Shown here: positions 32,623 through 35,200 of the stretch, piece by piece
Layout of the letters: every line of letters begins with the position of its first letter
Position numbering within the stretch: position 1 is the stretch's first letter
NCBI GenBank assembly: GCA_022795855.1
Contig: JAAWHL010000019.1
Location: 1-35,200, forward strand
Length of the DNA: 35,200 nucleotides
Reading direction: 5' to 3'
DNA from: Lawsonibacter sp.
GTDB lineage: Bacteria > Bacillota > Clostridia > Oscillospirales > Oscillospiraceae
The notes under the pieces: model-generated
The model's input: only the letters and a program-made list of their open reading frames with translations
Told to the model about the DNA's origin: nothing
Databases searched by the model: none
Position numbers and translations under genes: made by a program

Positions 32623-34401
32623 ATGAATTTGGGAATTCGGGACGTAATCTCCCTGCTGGGCGCGCTGGCGGTGTTTCTGTTCGGCATGTCCACCATGACA
32701 TCCGGGCTGGAGCAGCTGGCCAGCGGAAAGCTGGCCGGTCTGCTGGAAAAGCTGACGGACAATATTTTCAAGGGTGTGGCTCTGGGCGCGGTGGTGGCCG
32801 GAATGGTCCATTCTTCCGCAGCCACTACGGTGATGTGCATCGGCTTTGTCAATGCAGGCATTCTTCAGCTGCGCCAGGCGGTGGGCGTCATCATGGGAGC
32901 CAATATCGGCACCACCATCACCGCGCAGATTCTGCGTCTGGGCGATCTGTCCTCGGACAGCCTGCTTCTCTCTCTGCTGAAGCCGGATATGCTGGGCCCT
33001 CTGCTGGCCTTTGGCGGAATTTTGCTGTTCTCCTTTTTCAACGGAGGCAGAAAAAAAACCGTAGGCCGTGTACTGCTGGGCCTGGGTCTGCTCTTTATCG
33101 GCATAAAATCCATGGAAACCGCCCTGCTCCCGCTGACGGAGATGGAGGCCTTCCGGCAGCTGTTTGTCCAATTCTCCAACCCCGTGCTGGGCATCGCAGT
33201 GGGCGCCCTGATTACCGCTCTGATTCAGAGCTCCACCGCGTCGGTAGGCATTCTTCAGGCCCTGGCGGCCAACGGGATGGTCACCTTCTCCACCGCCATC
33301 CCCATTATCATGGGACAGAATATTGGCACCTGTATTACCGCCATCATCTCCAGCATCGGGGCCAGCCGGAACGCCAAGCGCACCGCCGCCGTCCACCTGT
33401 ATTTCAATCTCATCGGCACGCTGTTTTTCCTGGTTCTGCTTTATGGCGCCAACGGCCTGGTGGGGCTGCCCTTCTGGGAGCAGATTATGGACCGGGGTTC
33501 GATTGCTGATCTTCACTCGGTGTTCAATATCGCCTGCACTGTGCTCCTGCTGCCCTTTAACCGGCTGCTGGTCAGACTGGTGGAGCTGACCTTCCCGGAC
33601 AACGGCACTGCGGACTCGGTCTCTACCGTGCTGGACCCCCGCTTTCTGGCCACTCCGCCTGTGGCCCTGGAGCGGGCCCGCACCGTGGTGATTCAGATGG
33701 GCGAGCTGGCCCTGGAGAATTATCAGACGGCAGTCGGCCTTCTGGAGGATTACGATGCCAAACGGCTGGAGCAGCTGAACGAGCGGGAGGAGCGGCTGGA
33801 CCACATGGAGGGCAAGCTGGACGACTATCTGGTTCAGCTCTCCCGGCATTCCCTCAGCTCCCGGGAGAGCGACCTGGTCTCCGACATGCTCCATGCCCTG
33901 TCTGACTTTGAGCGAATCGGCGACTATGCGGTTAACCTGTCCGAGAGCGCCTCGACCCTGGAGGAGCAGAAGCTGCGCCTGTCTGCCGAGGCGCTGGACG
34001 AGCTGCACTATGTCTCCGCCGCCGTAGGCGAGGCCCTGGAAACAGTGGTTACCGCCTACCGCTCCCACGACCCCCAGGTGGCGTTCCGCGTAGAGCCCCT
34101 GGAGGAGGTGGTGGACTTGATTACCGCCTGCCTGCGGGAACGGCACGTGGAGCGGCTGAAGGACGGAAGCTGCACCGTGGATGTGGGCACCCAGTTTCTG
34201 GAGCTGCTGATTAACCTGGAGCGCATCTCCGACCACTGTTCCAATGCCGCTGTCCGGGTGATTCAGCAGTATTCCGACCATCAGTCCCTGATCCGGCAGG
34301 ATCCCCACGCCTATCTCCAGCAGCTGCACCATGGAAATTCCCAGCAGTTTGATCAGCTGTTTGCCCTGGATAAAGCAAAATATTACGAGCCTATCGCTTG
34401 A
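32623..34401 (+). CDS. Na/Pi-cotransporter family protein with PhoU-like C-terminal domain
   Basis: 592 residues from the ATG at 32623. The N-terminal ~310 residues are two inverted membrane repeats, each with the QSS-type signature: MVHSSAATTVMCIGFVNAG with GANIGTTITA, and IQSSTASVGILQALA with MGQNIGTCITAI. The C-terminal ~200 residues are helical and PhoU-like (LSDFERIGDYAVNLSE and INLERISDHCSNAAVR). The transporter part imports phosphate with sodium; the PhoU-like part probably regulates it. Start choice is uncertain: GGAGG lies only two bases before this ATG; a TTG six bases on and an ATG at 32608 are alternatives. It is divergent from sigK. Confidence 0.9.
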   Translation: MNLGIRDVISLLGALAVFLFGMSTMTSGLEQLASGKLAGLLEKLTDNIFKGVALGAVVAGMVHSSAATTVMCIGFVNAGILQLRQAVGVIMGANIGTTITAQILRLGDLSSDSLLLSLLKPDMLGPLLAFGGILLFSFFNGGRKKTVGRVLLGLGLLFIGIKSMETALLPLTEMEAFRQLFVQFSNPVLGIAVGALITALIQSSTASVGILQALAANGMVTFSTAIPIIMGQNIGTCITAIISSIGASRNAKRTAAVHLYFNLIGTLFFLVLLYGANGLVGLPFWEQIMDRGSIADLHSVFNIACTVLLLPFNRLLVRLVELTFPDNGTADSVSTVLDPRFLATPPVALERARTVVIQMGELALENYQTAVGLLEDYDAKRLEQLNEREERLDHMEGKLDDYLVQLSRHSLSSRESDLVSDMLHALSDFERIGDYAVNLSESASTLEEQKLRLSAEALDELHYVSAAVGEALETVVTAYRSHDPQVAFRVEPLEEVVDLITACLRERHVERLKDGSCTVDVGTQFLELLINLERISDHCSNAAVRVIQQYSDHQSLIRQDPHAYLQQLHHGNSQQFDQLFALDKAKYYEPIA

Positions 34402-34758
34402 GAAAGACCTGCGGGAAGCGGGAGCAAAGGGTGAGCGGCTGCCTGCCAAAATGCTTTTGGAAATTTTCAGGCCTGGCCCATTTCGATATACCGAACCCAA
34501 AGAGTTTTCGCTCCCCAGTCTGTTTGGCCGATGATGTGCATAGCATACCAGTGTGATTCCGCCAAGGAAGATGGAACGCCGGTATGAAAATATGGCAGAT
34601 GTCTCTATGCCCCCCTATACTCCTCCAAGATACTTTCTTCCTTTCGACGGCGTCAGGTGTTGCAGCTCAACTTTAACCGATTTGGTCTCATTTTTCGCCT
34701 TTGTCCAGTATTGATTGTGCTCCTACGCTATTCAATTAAATAAAATTATGTTTAGGTC
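34402..34758. other. Non-coding stretch of lower GC, nothing recognised
   Basis: About 360 bases between the cotransporter gene and the tRNA promoter. Composition shifts to AT-rich after about 34600, and no open frame of convincing length, hairpin or known element is visible. It could be decayed mobile DNA. Confidence 0.4.
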
Positions 34759-34786
34759 TTTACTTTTATCAAAAATCTGCTATAAT
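34759..34786 (+). promoter_or_regulatory. Strong promoter upstream of the tRNA region
   Basis: TTTACT, 16 bases, TATAAT in an AT-rich patch. It would transcribe both the truncated and the complete tRNA-Ala copies. Confidence 0.65.
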
Positions 34787-34910
34787 ATATCCATCTGGTT
34801 TAATTGAACCAACGTTGCGTTGCAGATCTATAGCGAAACGTATCTGGCCCGATTTTCCGCCCCTATTTCCTTATCCGGTTTGTAACTTCTTTGTGTGAAA
34901 GTACCGGCTT

Positions 34911-34949
34911 GGGCCTGTAGCTCAGCCGGGAGAGCGCACAGTCCGCATT
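34911..34949 (+). pseudogene. Truncated tRNA-Ala(CGC) copy (5' half only)
   Basis: GGGCCTGTAGCTCAGCCGGG... matches the complete tRNA at 35080 from position 1 through the anticodon loop (TCCGCAT, anticodon CGC at 34944-34946), then breaks into a copy of the tRNA upstream flank (ATAGCGAGATACAT, compare ATAGCGAAACGTAT at 34832). The 3' half is missing, so it cannot form a tRNA. Confidence 0.8.
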
Positions 34950-35079
34950 CATAGCGAGATACATCCGGCCCGATTTTTCCGCCCTGTTTTCCTGTCCGAT
35001 TTGTTGGACTTTTTCCCAAAAATCGAATATTTGAGAAATCCAAAATTTGCAGCTTTTTCTGTGTAAAAAGCGCCAATTT

Positions 35080-35156
35080 GGGCCTGTAGCTCAGCTGGGA
35101 GAGCGCACGGTTCGCATCCGTGAGGTTCGAGGGTTCGATCCCCTTCAGGTCCACCA
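35080..35156 (+). tRNA. tRNA-Ala with anticodon CGC
   Basis: Acceptor GGGCCTG pairs with CAGGTCC and includes the G3-U70 pair that marks alanine tRNAs. D-arm GCTC...GAGC, anticodon stem CACGG/CCGTG with loop TTCGCAT (CGC at 35113-35115), T-stem GAGGG/CCCTT with loop TTCGATC, discriminator A and an encoded CCA. The variable loop is six bases (AGGTTC), one more than usual. Confidence 0.93.
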
Positions 35157-35161
35157 ATAAG

Positions 35162-35196
35162 AAAATCACCTCAGTGAAAACTGGGGTGATTTTTCT
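35162..35196 (+). terminator. Terminator of the tRNA-Ala gene
   Basis: AAAATCACCTCAGT, GAAA, ACTGGGGTGATTTTT with a following TCTTTT: a long stem ending in a T tract, five bases after the encoded CCA. Confidence 0.85.
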
Positions 35197-35200
35197 TTTG

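Noticed and set aside
32401-34500. A 699-codon minus-strand frame opposite the Na/Pi cotransporter
   Set aside because: Antisense shadow; the plus strand has QSS repeats, membrane segments, promoter and ribosome site.
34402-34758. Possible degenerate transposase in the low-GC gap before the tRNA
   Set aside because: Short peptides read from both strands show no transposase motif, and no terminal repeats are visible.
34828-35169. Minus-strand open frame of 113 codons across the tRNA region (LKGIEPSNLTDANRALSQLSYRP)
   Set aside because: It is the antisense translation of the tRNA-Ala copies, a well-known source of false proteins; the repeats within it reflect the tRNA duplication.

Overview
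The window looks like a piece of chromosome from a GC-rich, spore-forming Firmicute, most likely a clostridium of the Oscillospiraceae type (inference). Support: strongly GC-rich third codon positions, AGGAGG-type ribosome sites, an alpha/beta small acid-soluble spore protein, a sigma-K gene, an SLH-anchored surface protein, and SBP lipoproteins with PAAS linkers. No phage, plasmid, CRISPR or intact insertion sequence is visible. Dispersed short inverted-repeat elements are present.

Region 1 (1-10.5 kb) is mostly cell-wall precursor supply. On the minus strand lie a left-handed beta-helix GlmU-like protein, glmM and a small P-loop kinase. Divergent from them, on the plus strand, run an alanine-racemase fold protein that lacks the PLP lysine, a YjbR/MmcQ protein, an ATP-grasp ligase resembling D-aspartate ligases, an aspartate/glutamate racemase, a YwqG-family protein, and a 790-residue fusion of a Lys-type-like MurE with a complete acetylglutamate kinase (ArgB). 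My reading is that the set builds a peptidoglycan stem with a D-Asp branch on a diamino acid (Lys or Orn). This is the most interesting part of the window.

Region 2 (10.5-12.2 kb) has a ribbon-helix-helix regulator with a perfect inverted repeat over its own promoter, an unknown protein, and a Vat/CatB-type xenobiotic acetyltransferase.

Region 3 (12.4-17.5 kb) is a polyamine transporter operon, potA-potB-potCD, with permease C and binding protein D fused, followed by a cysteine-rich small protein gene bracketed by inverted copies of a 163-bp repeat.

Region 4 (17.5-24 kb) has a P1/DmpA peptidase with an ECF S component, a DUF3298-like protein, and a large SLH surface protein broken by one missing G inside a 24-bp tandem repeat.

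Region 5 (24-35.2 kb) holds a polar amino acid ABC transporter with a GNAT gene, the SASP gene, a TAXI-TRAP transporter with DUF1850, sigK, a Na/Pi cotransporter with a PhoU-like tail, and a tRNA-Ala(CGC) preceded by a truncated duplicate.
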